Source: Bacteroidales bacterium
GTDB lineage: Bacteria; Bacteroidota; Bacteroidia; Bacteroidales; UBA10428
Direction: 5' to 3'
NCBI GenBank assembly: GCA_016933335.1
Contig: JAFGBD010000030.1
Span: 1-64,000, forward strand
Length of the DNA: 64,000 nt
Below the pieces are notes generated by a model. It was not told where the DNA came from. It saw only the letters and a list, made by a program, of their open reading frames with translations, and searched no databases. Shown one piece after another: positions 45,279 through 53,715 of the stretch. The translations under genes were made by a program, and so were the position numbers. The first letter of the stretch is position 1; every line of letters begins with the position of its first letter.

Positions 45279-46316
45279 ATGAAATTCAAGGTGGGTGATC
45301 AGGTTAAGTTTTTGAATGATTCGGGAGGAGGGATCATCTCGGAGATAGTGGATCAGACCCTGGTTAAGGTCAGAATTGAAGATGGTTTCGATATACCTGT
45401 GTTAGCCAGTGAATTGATCAGGGATGGCACTACCGAAACTGACCTTAAAGAATCTTCATTGAAAACCGTCTTTCCTGATCAAAAGACAAAAGAAGCAGCC
45501 GATGGTGATATTGAATCCATCCTGCCCGAGAATCTTCCCGGTAATACTGTCAAGAATGTATTACTTGGTTTTGTACCGGTTGACGGGGATCATACCGGCA
45601 TGACAGACATCGCTTTATACCTGATCAATGATGATGAATATGCTGTTGGTTATCTTATCGGATATCAGGAGAATATTTCGTGGAATTTTCTCAGAACAGG
45701 ATTTCTGGAGCCGAACACCAAAATGCATATCGAGACATTCAGTCAGTCGCGGATAAGCAAGGTCAAAACAATGCATATCCAGCTGCTGTTTATTGCCAAA
45801 GGTAAATATAAGATCCAGTCGCCGGTTGAAAAATTTGTCGGAATTGACAATATCAGGTTTTACAAAGAAAACACCTTTAAGGAAAACAGTTATTTTAATG
45901 AAAAAGCTTTGATTATAAAGGTAACAGAAATAATAAACGGAGATTATGATTACCTTAGCGAAGAAGCGATTGAACAGGCTGTTGCAGAAAAAGGCCCTGT
46001 TGAAGAAAAGAAGCCTGCCAGGCCATCAGGGGCGGATGAAATAATGGAGGTGGATCTTCATATTCAAGAAATAGTTGACGATTACAGCGGTCTGTCGCCA
46101 GGTGAGATAATAAACCTGCAGATGAACAAATTTTACACGGCACTTGAGAACGGCATGACCAGTAAGGTCAGAAAAATAGTATTCATTCATGGTGTTGGCA
46201 ACGGCAAACTTAAATATGAACTGATAAAAGCACTGAATGAAAGATATCCTTATCTGGCATATCAGGATGCATCTTTCAGGGAATATGGCTACGGTGCCAC
46301 AATGGTATATCTTTAA
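45279..46316 (+). CDS. DUF2027 and Smr domain protein (MutS2-like C-terminus)
   Basis: This 345-residue protein starts at ATG 45279 (MKFKVGDQVKFLNDSGGGII), the normal start of this family. An N-terminal KOW/SH3-like barrel (1-50) is followed by a DUF2027 beta domain (about 85-220) and a C-terminal Smr domain (about 257-345). The Smr domain has the EVDLHIQEIVDD motif, in which D-L-H-x is the conserved nuclease-type signature, and VFIHGVGNGKLK. Smr domains nick DNA or cleave mRNA at stalled ribosomes; the role of this fusion is not established. It is divergent from queA. The stop codon is followed after three bases by the RNase P RNA. Confidence 0.9.
   Translation: MKFKVGDQVKFLNDSGGGIISEIVDQTLVKVRIEDGFDIPVLASELIRDGTTETDLKESSLKTVFPDQKTKEAADGDIESILPENLPGNTVKNVLLGFVPVDGDHTGMTDIALYLINDDEYAVGYLIGYQENISWNFLRTGFLEPNTKMHIETFSQSRISKVKTMHIQLLFIAKGKYKIQSPVEKFVGIDNIRFYKENTFKENSYFNEKALIIKVTEIINGDYDYLSEEAIEQAVAEKGPVEEKKPARPSGADEIMEVDLHIQEIVDDYSGLSPGEIINLQMNKFYTALENGMTSKVRKIVFIHGVGNGKLKYELIKALNERYPYLAYQDASFREYGYGATMVYL
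46308..46315 (+). promoter_or_regulatory. Likely rnpB -7 box TATCTTTA overlapping the end of the Smr gene
   Basis: It matches TAnnTTTG except for the last base and overlaps the last codons and stop of the Smr gene. The expected transcript start, about six bases downstream, coincides with the first base of helix P1 of the RNase P RNA. Confidence 0.45.
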
Positions 46317-46319
46317 CAT

Positions 46320-46737
46320 GAAAGCAGCAGATCGTCCTGTCGCTCCGTCTCAGGCGGAGAGGAAAGTCCGGACAACACAGGGCGCCATGCTTCTGAAAGG
46401 AAGATGTCTGTGAAGACATAGGAGCGGAGAAGAAAATAACTTCCCCGATAAAGAATTCCGTGAATTTTACGCTGTAAAATTCCACAGATTCTAAACCGGG
46501 GTAAAGGTGAGAAGGTAAGGTAAGAGCTTACCAGGTTTCCGGGTGACCGGGAATGCTGTCCGCCTGATGGGTTGCAAGATCAAATATATTCCGGTTTCCT
46601 TCGTTTACGGAGGATACAAAGCTGCCCGCTTTGATTTTGTCAAGGCAAAAGCCGGAAGGGGTAGATCGCACAGATAAATGACAGGAATCCTGATCATGTC
46701 AGGACACAGAATCCGGCTTACAGATCTGCTGCTTTCT
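46320..46737 (+). ncRNA. rnpB: RNase P RNA (bacterial type A)
   Basis: The catalytic RNA of tRNA 5' maturation. The universal core stretches are present: GAGGAAAGTCCGGACAAC (about 46359-46376) near the 5' end, and the ACAGAATCCGGCTTAC stretch (about 46706-46721) near the 3' end. The ends form a perfect 13-bp helix P1: AAAGCAGCAGATC at 46321-46333 pairs with 46723-46735. A T-rich tract (TTCTTTTTTT) follows and would end transcription. The length of about 415 bases and the internal arms fit the ancestral type. It lies three bases behind the DUF2027-Smr gene. Confidence 0.96.
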
Positions 46738-46767
46738 TTTTTTCGTATATATTTATATATCTTATTC

Positions 46768-46877
46768 GCTAAGTTATTCGCTTCGCTCATGAGATCGCTT
46801 CGCTAAGTTATTCGCTTCGCTCATGAGATCGCTTCGCTAAGTTATTCGCTTCGCTCATGAGATCGCTTCGCTAAGTT
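46768..46877. repeat. Three tandem 34-bp repeats plus a partial copy, next to rnpB
   Basis: Identical units lie at 46768-46801, 46802-46835 and 46836-46869; GCTAAGTT at 46870-46877 starts a fourth. Each unit holds the palindrome CTCATGAG flanked by TCGCTTCG-type arms, so single strands can fold into chained hairpins. There are no spacers, so it is not CRISPR. GC content is well above the flanking DNA. Confidence 0.92.
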
Positions 46878-47012
46878 CCCGACAGATCAGGACAGGCTCC
46901 CGATGTATAATCGTGACAAGTTATGAGATCGTTATGATTGATTTTTCAACACATCACAAAAAAATAACAACATACAATTTCAAAAACCGTAATTTATTAT
47001 TAATTTGGTATT

Positions 47013-50000
47013 ATGAGAAAGTCTCTTCTTGTATTTGTCATTTTATCGTTCAGCGCGCCCGTTTTTCTTCAAATGCCAGATTTGAATTTTACGACAATAC
47101 CAAATGAAGAAAAGCTATCCAGCACGTTTGCCAATTGTATTGAACAGGATACAACGGGGTATATCTGGATCGGAACCACCGAAGGCCTGAACAGATTTGA
47201 CGGATATGAGATTACTGTATACAAGCATGAGCCGGATGACAGTACCAGTCTTATTAACAATAATATCCGGTGTCTTTTTAATGATTCCAGAGACAGGTTA
47301 TGGATCGGCAGTAATTCTGGACTTTGTATTTATAATCGAACATATGATTGTTTCGACAGAATTGTGAACACTTTCGATTCATCAGGAATCGAAGGCATCA
47401 GTATATCTCATATAGCTGAAGATCAGAAAAACAGTATTTATGTTTCCTCAGGGAATGACATTTATTTCTTTGATAAAGAGAAAACCTGCTTTCATAAATT
47501 TCTGACAGTCAGTCACGGAGAAATATCTTCATTTATATTTGATGATAATAATCATCTGTGGATCGGATCCTTCCCGGAAGGCGGACTGTTAAATTATAAC
47601 ACGGATAATAAGGAATTTACCAGATATGTACATGATGAAGCAGATGTCAGTACAATCAGCAGTAATTCCCTCATGTCCGTTGCACTCAAAGATGGTGATG
47701 TCTGGATTGCGACTTTCGGAGGGGGAATAAACAGGCTTAATATAAAAACCGGTCATATCAAACGATATCCGGCCAGCGATTCTTATGAAATATATGCCAA
47801 AAAGGTTTATACTGACAGGAATAACAACCTTTGGACCTGTGATCTGACCGGTTTAAAATACCATAATCAGCAATCTGATGTTTTTTACGGGTATTATTAT
47901 AACGAGGAGGATCCATATACCATTAAAAAGACTGTTGTTTCAATATTCCAGGACAGACAGGGTAATTACTGGACATTGCACTCTCCGGGAGGCGTCGGAA
48001 TCAGTATGGTGTCCAAAGGATTTATAAGCTTTTCTGACAGCCCTGCAGAATACTGGCGTACTTCCAATGAAAATATCTCCGCCATTTACGAGGATGCCTC
48101 CGGGAACCTCTGGCTTGGAAATCCAAATAATGGCATTGACGTTTTTTACTGGAGCAAGGGTAAAACAGTCACTTACCTTTATGATCCTGATGATAAATAC
48201 AGTCTGGGTAAAGGTTCAGTAAATACCATATACAGAGACAGGAATAACAGGATGTGGGTTGGTACCTATTTTGGCGGATTGCAATATTTTGACGAAAGTT
48301 CTGGAAGATTCATTTCTTACGTAAACAACCCGGATGATACAAATAGCATCGCATGCAACGATGTTCGTTCTGTCTGTGAGGATCAGGAAGGAAACCTCTG
48401 GATAGTTGTACATGGTAAAGGTGTGGATAAGTTTGACAGGGAAGAGAACAAATTCCATCATCATAACAATCTTAACAACAAATTATCCAATGACTGGGCA
48501 TTCCAGGTTATCTGCGATGACAACAATGATATATGGGTGGCTACGGTATGGGGTTTCAACCGTCTTGATAAGTCAAACGATACATTTTTAAATTATTTAA
48601 AGGAAGAGAATAATCACAACTCATTATCAAGCAATAATCTCTCTTGTTTATATAAAGATGATGATAATAATATATGGATTGGAACGGACAACGGGCTCAG
48701 TCTATACAACCGGAATGAAGACAGGATTGTCAGAATCAATGTTGCCCTGAAGAACAATCACATTAGTGCCATACTTGAAGACAAAGAAAAGAATATCTGG
48801 ATTTCCACTGCCGGAGGTCTGGCCATGATCAACCCCGGGACACTGAAAACAATTAATTTTGATGTAAAGGATGGACTGCTTGCCAATGAATTCAATCCCA
48901 GATCGGCCTATAAGAATGATATAAACGGACTGTTTTTTGGAAGCATCAAAGGTGTGAATGTATTTAATCCTGATAGTCTTAAAATAAACAAAGAAAAGCC
49001 CCATGTCGTTATTTCACATTTTAGTTTGTTTTATGAGGATGTGCTTGAATACTCGGCCGGTTCTGTGCTGAAAAAGCATATCAGTCTTACCGACACCATC
49101 ATCCTTAAATATAAACAAAACATCATCACCTTTAAATTCGCGGCACTTAACATGATACAGCCTCAAAAGAACCAGTATGCCTATATGATGGAAGGATTTG
49201 ATTCCAGATGGAACTATGTCGGGAATAAAAGGGAAGCCACATACACCAATCTAAGCCCTGGCAGATATTATTTCAGGGTGAAGGCTTCAAACAATGATGG
49301 TTATTGGAATGAGGAAGGTGCCGCCATATTTGTCAGGGTAAAGCCTCCCTGGTACAGAACATGGTTGTTTTATATCATGGCTGTCTTATCAGTTCTGGGA
49401 ATTTTTACGCTTTTCTATTTTGTAAGAACCACCCGGCTCAGGAAGCAGAAAGATATACTGGCTCTGAAAGTCAGGGAAAGAACCAGTGAACTCTCGGAAA
49501 AGAATGAGGAACTGAAAACACAAGCTGAAGAACTAAATAATACAAATGCTTTGCTGGAAGAAAGACAGCAGATGATCGAAGAGCAGGCAAAGAATCTGGA
49601 AAAAGCAAATGATGACCTGAAGAAGCTGAATTCAAGCAAGGATAAGTTCTTCTCTATCATAGCACATGACCTGAGGAGTCCTTTTCAGAGTATCCTTGGC
49701 CTATCGGAAGTATTAACAGATAACTTTGCTGATATGGCTGATTCTCAAAGAAATGATGTTGCAGATAATATCAATGCATCTGCAAAAAAGATCTTCGGCC
49801 TCCTTGAAAACCTGTTGAAATGGGCTGCCTCCCAGACCAATAAAATCAGTTTTAAGCCTGAAATACTGGATATTGAAGATATCATTAAAGACAGCATTAT
49901 TATCCTTGGCGACCTTGCAAAGAAAAAAAGTATTGAGATACGCATAAAAGATATCAAAGTCAAAAGAGTTTTTGCCGATAAGGACATGGTAAAAACAATC

Positions 50001-50324
50001 GTACGTAACCTGGCAGGCAATGCATTAAAATATACATTGAAAGGTGGCTCTGTGGAATTTGAAGTTACGCGGACAAACGGATTTGCATGCATATCGGTTA
50101 AGGATAACGGAATTGGAATGGATCAAAAATACATCAGAACCCTGTTCTCGATTGATAAGATGGAATCGAGGCCCGGTACTGAAAAGGAACAAGGCTCAGG
50201 TCTCGGACTTATACTTTGCAAGGAATTTGCTGAAAAGAACGGAGGAAAAATGGCTGTTGAAAGTAAAAAAGGTTCAGGCAGCAGGTTTTCATTTACATTA
50301 CCGCTTCCCCCCGGGCAGGATTAG
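47013..50324 (+). CDS. Two-component regulator propeller histidine kinase
   Basis: This 1103-residue sensor has a signal region (1-20), Reg_prop repeats (for example GYIWIGTTEGLNRFDGYE, NNIWIGTDNGLSLYNR) forming periplasmic propellers to about 650, a Y_Y_Y domain (about 700-775), a membrane helix (about 787-808), a long coiled coil (about 815-875), HisKA with His885 in FFSIIAHDLRSPFQS and a HATPase domain with NLAGNALKY, DNGIGMD (1031-1037) and GSGLGL (1061-1066). It looks like a hybrid two-component sensor cut down to the kinase: no receiver and no AraC-type DNA-binding domain follow. Its response regulator must be encoded elsewhere. No perfect -7 box is seen. Confidence 0.92.
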   Translation: MRKSLLVFVILSFSAPVFLQMPDLNFTTIPNEEKLSSTFANCIEQDTTGYIWIGTTEGLNRFDGYEITVYKHEPDDSTSLINNNIRCLFNDSRDRLWIGSNSGLCIYNRTYDCFDRIVNTFDSSGIEGISISHIAEDQKNSIYVSSGNDIYFFDKEKTCFHKFLTVSHGEISSFIFDDNNHLWIGSFPEGGLLNYNTDNKEFTRYVHDEADVSTISSNSLMSVALKDGDVWIATFGGGINRLNIKTGHIKRYPASDSYEIYAKKVYTDRNNNLWTCDLTGLKYHNQQSDVFYGYYYNEEDPYTIKKTVVSIFQDRQGNYWTLHSPGGVGISMVSKGFISFSDSPAEYWRTSNENISAIYEDASGNLWLGNPNNGIDVFYWSKGKTVTYLYDPDDKYSLGKGSVNTIYRDRNNRMWVGTYFGGLQYFDESSGRFISYVNNPDDTNSIACNDVRSVCEDQEGNLWIVVHGKGVDKFDREENKFHHHNNLNNKLSNDWAFQVICDDNNDIWVATVWGFNRLDKSNDTFLNYLKEENNHNSLSSNNLSCLYKDDDNNIWIGTDNGLSLYNRNEDRIVRINVALKNNHISAILEDKEKNIWISTAGGLAMINPGTLKTINFDVKDGLLANEFNPRSAYKNDINGLFFGSIKGVNVFNPDSLKINKEKPHVVISHFSLFYEDVLEYSAGSVLKKHISLTDTIILKYKQNIITFKFAALNMIQPQKNQYAYMMEGFDSRWNYVGNKREATYTNLSPGRYYFRVKASNNDGYWNEEGAAIFVRVKPPWYRTWLFYIMAVLSVLGIFTLFYFVRTTRLRKQKDILALKVRERTSELSEKNEELKTQAEELNNTNALLEERQQMIEEQAKNLEKANDDLKKLNSSKDKFFSIIAHDLRSPFQSILGLSEVLTDNFADMADSQRNDVADNINASAKKIFGLLENLLKWAASQTNKISFKPEILDIEDIIKDSIIILGDLAKKKSIEIRIKDIKVKRVFADKDMVKTIVRNLAGNALKYTLKGGSVEFEVTRTNGFACISVKDNGIGMDQKYIRTLFSIDKMESRPGTEKEQGSGLGLILCKEFAEKNGGKMAVESKKGSGSRFSFTLPLPPGQD

Positions 50325-50336
50325 ATCAATATTCCT

Positions 50337-50771
50337 TTACTTGTTTCCGGTCTCCTTCTCCGGATGATTGTTGTTTTTTCCGGAAGAATGATCCAGATAC
50401 CTCATTATTATGACACCTGTAATACATCCCGCCAGGTAATAAGGAAAATCGAGCCAGTTAAAGGAATTGCCGATCAGTGCAGATCCGATGAATGTACTGC
50501 GGATCATCTGCAGGAAGGGAGGATGCCAGAGCTGCAGGAATTCCAGTACGGATGTAATAAAAAATACCCCTGATGCGATTTTAAAAGCGTTCAATCGCGG
50601 ATGAATGATAAATACCACAAGACACCAGAATATCTCATAAAACAGACCGGCCAGTGAATTATTGAACCAGCCGGAACCGATACCCGAATATAACTTGGAG
50701 CCAAATCCGAGGGCAGTTACCACGAATATGGTCATCAGAATTTTTAAGCGGAAAATCAATAACCGGTTCAT
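50337..50771 (-). CDS. DUF2809 family membrane protein
   Basis: This 144-residue protein has about four membrane helices. The stretch ALGFGSKLYSGIGSGWFNN followed by YEIFWCLVVF and SVLEFLQLWHPPFLQMIRST matches my recollection of the DUF2809 family, whose function is unknown. The C-terminus is a hydrophilic tail rich in Asn and Lys. It converges on the propeller kinase with 12 bases between stops, and the symporter gene lies 30 bases upstream on the same strand, so the two may be co-transcribed. Confidence 0.8.
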   Translation of the reverse strand: MNRLLIFRLKILMTIFVVTALGFGSKLYSGIGSGWFNNSLAGLFYEIFWCLVVFIIHPRLNAFKIASGVFFITSVLEFLQLWHPPFLQMIRSTFIGSALIGNSFNWLDFPYYLAGCITGVIIMRYLDHSSGKNNNHPEKETGNK

Positions 50772-50801
50772 CCATTCATTTCTTTTGATTAAAAAATGCT
50801 T

Positions 50802-51734
50802 TTAATGCCAATTCGGTTTGTTCTTTTCAACGACCTTCCAGAAGTTCACCATAAGTGAGGCGGAAAGAATGCACCAGATGGTAAAAATTGCAGCAGGGAT
50901 AGCCGTTTTGTCCGAGAAATGCTTCAAAGCAAGAACAACGCCCAGTCCCGCATTTTGCATTCCAATCTCGATGGACAGTGTTTTCTTCCTTCTGAAATCA
51001 AATTTTGCAGCAGCACCGGCAAAAAAACCCAGAAGCATTCCCAGCAGGTTATGGATGATCACCGCAATAAAAACAACAGATGTGGCCATTGTCAGATTGC
51101 CTTTGTTCCGGGCTATTACATATGATGTAATGATGACAATGGCAGTAATTGAAACAGCAGGGGGCAGCTCAGCATTCTTCTCAACAAAACGGGGCAGGTT
51201 TCTGCGAACCATAAAACCGGCAAGTAAGGGAAGAACAACAGTTGTTATGATGGTTAAAAACATAGGGAAAAAATCCATTGGTACCTTCTCTCCGATTAAC
51301 AGGAGTGTAACAAGTGGTGTCAAAACAGGACTTAACAAAGTGGCCAGTGCAGTGAGTGAAACAGAATAGGTTACATCACCGCCCGAAAGGTATGATATGA
51401 CATTGCTGGTCATCGCACCAGGTGCGGCGCCTGTCAAAACCAGTCCGACAGCTATTTCCTTAGGCAGGCCAAAGACATATGATACAAAAAGGGCCAGAAG
51501 CGGCATGATGGTAAACTGGCAGATATTTCCGTAAAGAACAGGCTTCGGATCTTTGACAATACTCCTGTAATCCTCATCCTTTATCACCATCCCTATTCCG
51601 AACATGGCAGCTGCAAAGAACCAGTTAATCAGTTTACCGGCAATCAGGAATGACGGCGGGTAAAGATAAGCAACCAATCCGAAAAGAATGACCCATAAAG
51701 AAAGGTTGTTGTTATAAAACCTGATCAGCCTCAT
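50802..51734 (-). CDS. Bile acid:sodium symporter family transporter (BASS)
   Basis: This 310-residue protein has about nine or ten membrane helices, the normal size of the BASS family. Recognisable stretches are FAAAMFGIGMVIKDEDY, LTGAAPGAMTSNVISYLSGGD (the first unwound helix region, with Asn and Ser for sodium binding) and LSIEIGMQNAGLGVVLALKHF (the second crossover). It moves organic anions inward with sodium; the substrate (bile acid, pantoate, 2-oxoacid or other) cannot be read from the sequence. It probably forms an operon with the DUF2809 gene downstream. Confidence 0.92.
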   Translation of the reverse strand: MRLIRFYNNNLSLWVILFGLVAYLYPPSFLIAGKLINWFFAAAMFGIGMVIKDEDYRSIVKDPKPVLYGNICQFTIMPLLALFVSYVFGLPKEIAVGLVLTGAAPGAMTSNVISYLSGGDVTYSVSLTALATLLSPVLTPLVTLLLIGEKVPMDFFPMFLTIITTVVLPLLAGFMVRRNLPRFVEKNAELPPAVSITAIVIITSYVIARNKGNLTMATSVVFIAVIIHNLLGMLLGFFAGAAAKFDFRRKKTLSIEIGMQNAGLGVVLALKHFSDKTAIPAAIFTIWCILSASLMVNFWKVVEKNKPNWH

Positions 51735-51818
51735 TTATCCGTGATGATAATGAAGCTGCAAGGTAATTATTTTTTAAAAATATGGGAAAGCAAATGCAAT
51801 AATGCGGGATAAAGCGGC

Positions 51819-52436
51819 CTATATCTCCTGTCCTTCCGGCAGAGACCCGGAGCGCCTGTGGTATTTCTGCTGAAAGTAATTCCGGGGAATTGAATCAGGC
51901 ATCAAATGATAACGGGGAAGATCGAATTCAAAGAACTGGTGCAATTCCTCCATCATCCTGCGGTGATTCTCCAGCATGCCTCGCATATCAAAAGGACTGT
52001 CAAAAAAATGGTATGGCCTGTTAAAGAAATAAACACTGTCGGAAGGATCAATATAGCCATAAAGACTGTCATCTTCCGCTTCAGGATAAACGTGGCCATG
52101 TGGAAACATATGAAAATGAGGATGGCCTTTAAAAGGCATGCTGAAAAACTCATCTTCATTAAAGGGCGTAATGCCGAACCTGTTTCTGAGACTTTCCAGC
52201 AGTGAATCCATATCCATTGAACCATTATACGACCAGGAGAAAGAGTAAGAAGAATCATACCGGCTGATGTTACCTTGTTCATCAAACTCGCGCTTCACAT
52301 CAATCCTTACATCAGGCTGGCCTTTTTCCGCTTTTTTATCCTGTCCGTGAAGACTTTGCCCGGGAATAAAAATCATTGAAAGCAAAACTGCCGCCAATGG
52401 CAAAAATCCGGTTTTTATCATTCTGTCTGTTTTCAT
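51819..52436 (-). CDS. Secreted His/Phe-rich protein of unknown function
   Basis: This 205-residue protein has a signal peptide (about 1-31, ending SLHGQ). The middle is rich in His, Phe, Met and Pro (MPFKGHPHFHMFPHGHVYPE), the rest rich in Asp and Ser. No domain is recognised. The clustered histidines could bind metal, but they are not arranged as a known site. It is separated by 84 bases from the symporter gene and has no visible promoter box. Confidence 0.7.
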   Translation of the reverse strand: MKTDRMIKTGFLPLAAVLLSMIFIPGQSLHGQDKKAEKGQPDVRIDVKREFDEQGNISRYDSSYSFSWSYNGSMDMDSLLESLRNRFGITPFNEDEFFSMPFKGHPHFHMFPHGHVYPEAEDDSLYGYIDPSDSVYFFNRPYHFFDSPFDMRGMLENHRRMMEELHQFFEFDLPRYHLMPDSIPRNYFQQKYHRRSGSLPEGQEI

Positions 52437-52567
52437 CAGTTAATTATTTTTACGGACGTTTCTTAGCCTGAATCAATTAAATAACCTTTTTCCAACAAAA
52501 CTCCTTATCAAAATTACATAATATTTCAGTTAATGCATTGTAATTCAGTTATTTTTAACATAAATTA

Positions 52568-52600
52568 ACAAAAAAAACCGGCCCTTGATAAAAGCCGGTT
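52568..52600 (-). terminator. Rho-independent terminator of the bTHX gene
   Basis: AACCGGC (52576-52582) and GCCGGTT (52594-52600) form a stem with an eleven-base loop. Read leftward the hairpin is followed by TTTTTT. It lies about 40 bases beyond the bTHX stop. Confidence 0.85.
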
Positions 52601-52640
52601 CCCGATTGTTTTTATGAAGTCAGCGGGCAATAATGATTGC

Positions 52641-53348
52641 TTATTTTCCTTTGGCCGGTGATTTCTTCTGTGCTGCCTTTGGTTTTGTCTTTTTTTCAGC
52701 TTCAGGTGCAGGCTCTTTTGCTTTGCCCTTTGCAGCCCTGGGTGCCGGCTTTTCTGCCTTTGCTTCTCCGGCTTTGGCTGCCGGCTTTTCTGCCTTTGCT
52801 TTCCCGGCTTTGGGTGCCGGCTTTTCTGCCTTTGCTTCTCCGGCTTTGGCTGCCGGCTTTTCTGCCTTTGCTTCCCCGGCTTTGGCTGCCGGCTTTTCTG
52901 CCTTTGCTTCCCCGGCTTTGGCTGCCGGTTCTTCTGCTTTTGTTTCTTCAGCTTCAGGTGCAGGCTCTTTTGCTTTGCCCTTTGCAGCTTTGGGTGCTTC
53001 TGCTGAAGTCTCTGCTCCTTTAGCCTCTGTCTTTTCTTCTTCAGTTATGTCAGCCGGTTTCTCTGTTTCAGGTTTTTCTGTTTCAGGTTTTTTTACTGAA
53101 GGACCGGAAATTGTAACATCTTTTTCTTCAGGTATTTCTACAGGTTCCCCGGTCTTTTGCATCCCGGCCTGTTCAACGGCTTCCTCTGCTACCGGTTCAG
53201 GCTTCCCGGGTTTTGGTTTGGGAGCACTAACGTTGATGATATTATGATTTCTGCTGATGCCTTTATTCTTCTTCTTTTTAGGTCTTCTAATGCCAAACGT
53301 TCCTGCAAAGAGCTTTCCGCGACGGGTTTTTCTGTCTCCTTTTCCCAT
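52641..53348 (-). CDS. Ribosomal protein bTHX with a long Ala/Lys/Glu/Pro-repeat tail
   Basis: The first 27 residues (MGKGDRKTRRGKLFAGTFGI then RRPKKKK) match small-subunit protein bTHX, which is normally a basic peptide of about 25-40 residues lodged in the 30S head. Here about 200 residues follow: a Pro/Glu/Lys-rich linker, then tandem 12-residue units (AEKPAAKAGEAK) and a basic Lys/Pro-rich end (AQKKSPAKGK). The tail resembles histone H1-like or AlgP-like repeats and is probably disordered. A -7 box lies at 53381-53388 and a terminator follows, so the gene is a single unit and the fusion is not a join of neighbouring genes. There is no internal stop between the two parts. Confidence 0.85.
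   Translation of the reverse strand: MGKGDRKTRRGKLFAGTFGIRRPKKKKNKGISRNHNIINVSAPKPKPGKPEPVAEEAVEQAGMQKTGEPVEIPEEKDVTISGPSVKKPETEKPETEKPADITEEEKTEAKGAETSAEAPKAAKGKAKEPAPEAEETKAEEPAAKAGEAKAEKPAAKAGEAKAEKPAAKAGEAKAEKPAPKAGKAKAEKPAAKAGEAKAEKPAPRAAKGKAKEPAPEAEKKTKPKAAQKKSPAKGK
52697..52988. repeat. 36-bp tandem array inside the bTHX gene, flanked by exact 40-bp direct repeats
   Basis: Five near-identical 36-bp units lie at 52741-52776, 52777-52812, 52813-52848, 52849-52884 and 52885-52920, with a diverged sixth to 52956. They encode the 12-residue units in frame. A 40-bp sequence beginning CAGCTTCAGGTGCAGGC is repeated exactly at 52697-52736 and 52949-52988, enclosing the array. Copy number probably varies between strains. 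Confidence 0.9.
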
Positions 53349-53380
53349 ATTATGTGTTTTTATCGGTTAGTATTTCAGAC

Positions 53381-53388
53381 CAAAAATA
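53381..53388 (-). promoter_or_regulatory. -7 box TATTTTTG of the bTHX gene
   Basis: The top strand reads CAAAAATA, a perfect complement of TAnnTTTG, giving a leader of about 27 bases. Confidence 0.5.
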
Positions 53389-53442
53389 TAAATTCCATTC
53401 AAAATACCGGTATAAAAGGTCATTAATTAAAGCCGTTCTCAA

Positions 53443-53676
53443 TTAAAACAGCTTTTTCAATAAATGAAACAATAATGTTAAGATCAAACCGGCAAGTATC
53501 ATGGTTGTAAATGGAACATATATTTTGAAATTATCCTTCTCTACCCTTATGTCTCCCGGAAGATGACCGATCCATCCCAGTTTATTACCGAAAAAATAAA
53601 TAACAACACCCACAATTACAACCATGATGCCTGCTATTATCAGATTTTTTCCTAATGAAGAAAATGATGATCCCAT
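53443..53676 (-). CDS. DUF2905 small membrane protein
   Basis: This 77-residue protein has two membrane helices (about 9-28, LIIAGIMVVIVGVVIYFFG; and 52-72, FTTMILAGLILTLLFHLL) joined by the loop KLGWIGHLPGDIRVEKDNF, which is diagnostic of DUF2905. The function is unknown. It is divergent from the HAD phosphatase, with starts 54 bases apart. Confidence 0.9.
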   Translation of the reverse strand: MGSSFSSLGKNLIIAGIMVVIVGVVIYFFGNKLGWIGHLPGDIRVEKDNFKIYVPFTTMILAGLILTLLFHLLKKLF

Positions 53677-53715
53677 CTGTCGGACTTTTGATGTAAAATT
53701 AATTGAAATGATTGA

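Noticed and set aside
46768-46877. The 34-bp repeat as a CRISPR array
   Set aside because: The units are directly joined with no spacers, and no cas gene is present.
46913-47107. A 64-codon plus-strand frame before the propeller kinase
   Set aside because: It overlaps the kinase signal peptide in another frame and has no coding character.
52633-53247. A 204-codon plus-strand frame opposite the bTHX gene
   Set aside because: It is the antisense of a repeat in phase, rich in Ala/Ser/Phe, with no domain; the minus-strand gene has a promoter, a family start and a terminator.
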